Below, piece after piece: positions 63,126 through 64,000 of a DNA stretch of 64,000 nucleotides. Within the stretch, counting starts at the first letter, position 1. Every line of letters starts with the position of its first letter. Made by a program: the position numbers and the translations under genes. The notes under the pieces were generated by a model. It was not told the origin of the DNA and searched no databases. It was given only the letters and a program-made list of their open reading frames with translations. Source of the stretch: Ditylenchus dipsaci (taxonomy: Eukaryota; Nematoda; Chromadorea; Rhabditida; Anguinidae); contig SADC01000022.1 of the NCBI GenBank assembly GCA_004194705.1, positions 1 to 64,000 of the forward strand. The letters are read 5' to 3'.

Positions 63126-64000
63126 TACGATACTTTTTGTTTTGATTAAAGTTTGCCGATTCCGACGTCATATTTATGTTACTTTTGATTGATTTGGTTG
63201 TTGAAGTGTCTTCGGAAGAAAGGTTATTTAAAATTCAGGTTTCGCCTCGTCACCGCTATCCAATTGTTTTGCTAAGCCAAATTTCAGGCAGTTAAATTTC
63301 TAAACTTTCAATTTTTTCGCCACAGATAGGATTGCCACAGGTAGTATATAAAACAACTAGGTCCCTGATTTTCCTACTATTTTCCTGCATTTCCCCACTA
63401 AATAGATACAGGGTTAAGCAAATTCGCCGCCGGTTTTGATTTGGCCATAACTATGCCAAACCGTTTCGAATAAATCTTTTTTCTATTTGATAAAAGAGAG
63501 AATAGGCAAGGGAATGGTACCAAACATGTCATCTTCCAATCTAGTTTTTGATTTCCATTGACTGCTTTAACTTTCGTCCTAGACGTTTTTACCGGTCGTC
63601 CAACTGGCCGTCCGGAATATTTTTTCTTACGGCCGGCCGTCGGCCGGCCGTCCAATATTTCGCCGTCTTGCTGAAATTTCGCTTTAATTTAACTAGTGGG
63701 CAGTTGTTTCAACGATCCTAGTATAGAATACCCCCCCCCCCAATTTTTTCTTCTAAAACTTAAGTAAAGACTGCCCAAATTTATGTCCCAGACCCCGGAA
63801 AATATGCGTAAACTCTTTATTAGTCACATCTTCCGTAGGCTGGCCTACTCCCAAGCCTAAGGGCTAAGCATAGACTTGTTGTTTGCAAGGGTAGTTACAG
63901 CAATTTTTAAAGGGTCCGATTTTGGGGGGGGGGGTTATTCTATACTATTGCCGTTTTAAATAATCCAAAAATTGAACCTGAACTCCTTGGTCCTGGGTTA
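63126..64000. other. Intergenic DNA to the window end
   Basis: Contains a GC-rich palindromic cluster at 63590-63655 (GGCCGGCCGTCGGCCGGCCG) and facing CCCCCCCCCC (63731) and GGGGGGGGGG (63925) tracts. These tracts suggest another C/G-armed element, with AGACTGCCCAAATTTATG between. No gene was recognised. Confidence 0.4.

Noticed and set aside
1..64000. Bacterial or viral origin, prophage, or operon structure
   Set aside because: Intron-rich genes, nematode-type protein families and eukaryotic DNA transposons throughout; no prokaryotic gene clusters or ribosome-binding sites were seen.

Overview
This window is nuclear DNA from a nematode. It is AT-rich, and its genes are split into many small exons with GTAAGT-like donors and TTTTCAG-like acceptors. 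It carries an MLT-10-family moulting gene (a nematode-typical family) and a gene that reads like DIM-1, the nematode Ig-domain muscle protein. No rRNA, CRISPR array or bacterial operon was seen. Exons were assembled by hand from splice signals, reading-frame phase and remembered family patterns; no database search was possible.

Layout. 0.25-1.5 kb: a basic, unrecognised multi-exon gene (+). 1.6-5.3 kb: repeats. 5.3-7.1 kb: hAT transposase remnant. 7.2-8.5 kb: degenerate ~255-bp tandem repeats. 8.8-9.7 kb: MULE transposase remnant. 9.7-11.6 kb: repeats and a GC-rich minisatellite. 11.8-22.2 kb (-): a nearly complete SLC4A11-like transporter gene whose introns are packed with palindromic elements. 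24.6-31.3 kb (+): an MLT-10-family gene. 32.4-35.7 kb (+): the 3' half of a dim-1-like Ig-domain gene. 35.7-49.4 kb: mostly mobile DNA, including an intact-looking MULE (43325-45900) with an 8-bp target-site duplication. 49.4-55.9 kb (+): a rhodopsin-like GPCR. 57.4-60.4 kb (+): an unrecognised acidic, Ser/Thr-rich protein. 61.7-62.2 kb (-): a small unrecognised helical protein. 62.3-62.9 kb: a deleted mariner. The end of the window is repeats.

Two themes stand out. First, the non-coding DNA is dominated by long palindromic (foldback) elements with several target preferences: TTAA, TA, TAA and 8 bp. Many are nested two or three deep, three are chained through shared TTAA sites, and one lies against a GPCR splice donor. 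Second, four or five independent genes restore reading frame and splice phase if one base is added to a short homopolymer. This points to single-base deletions in the underlying assembly rather than to pseudogenes, so gene finders will under-call this locus.
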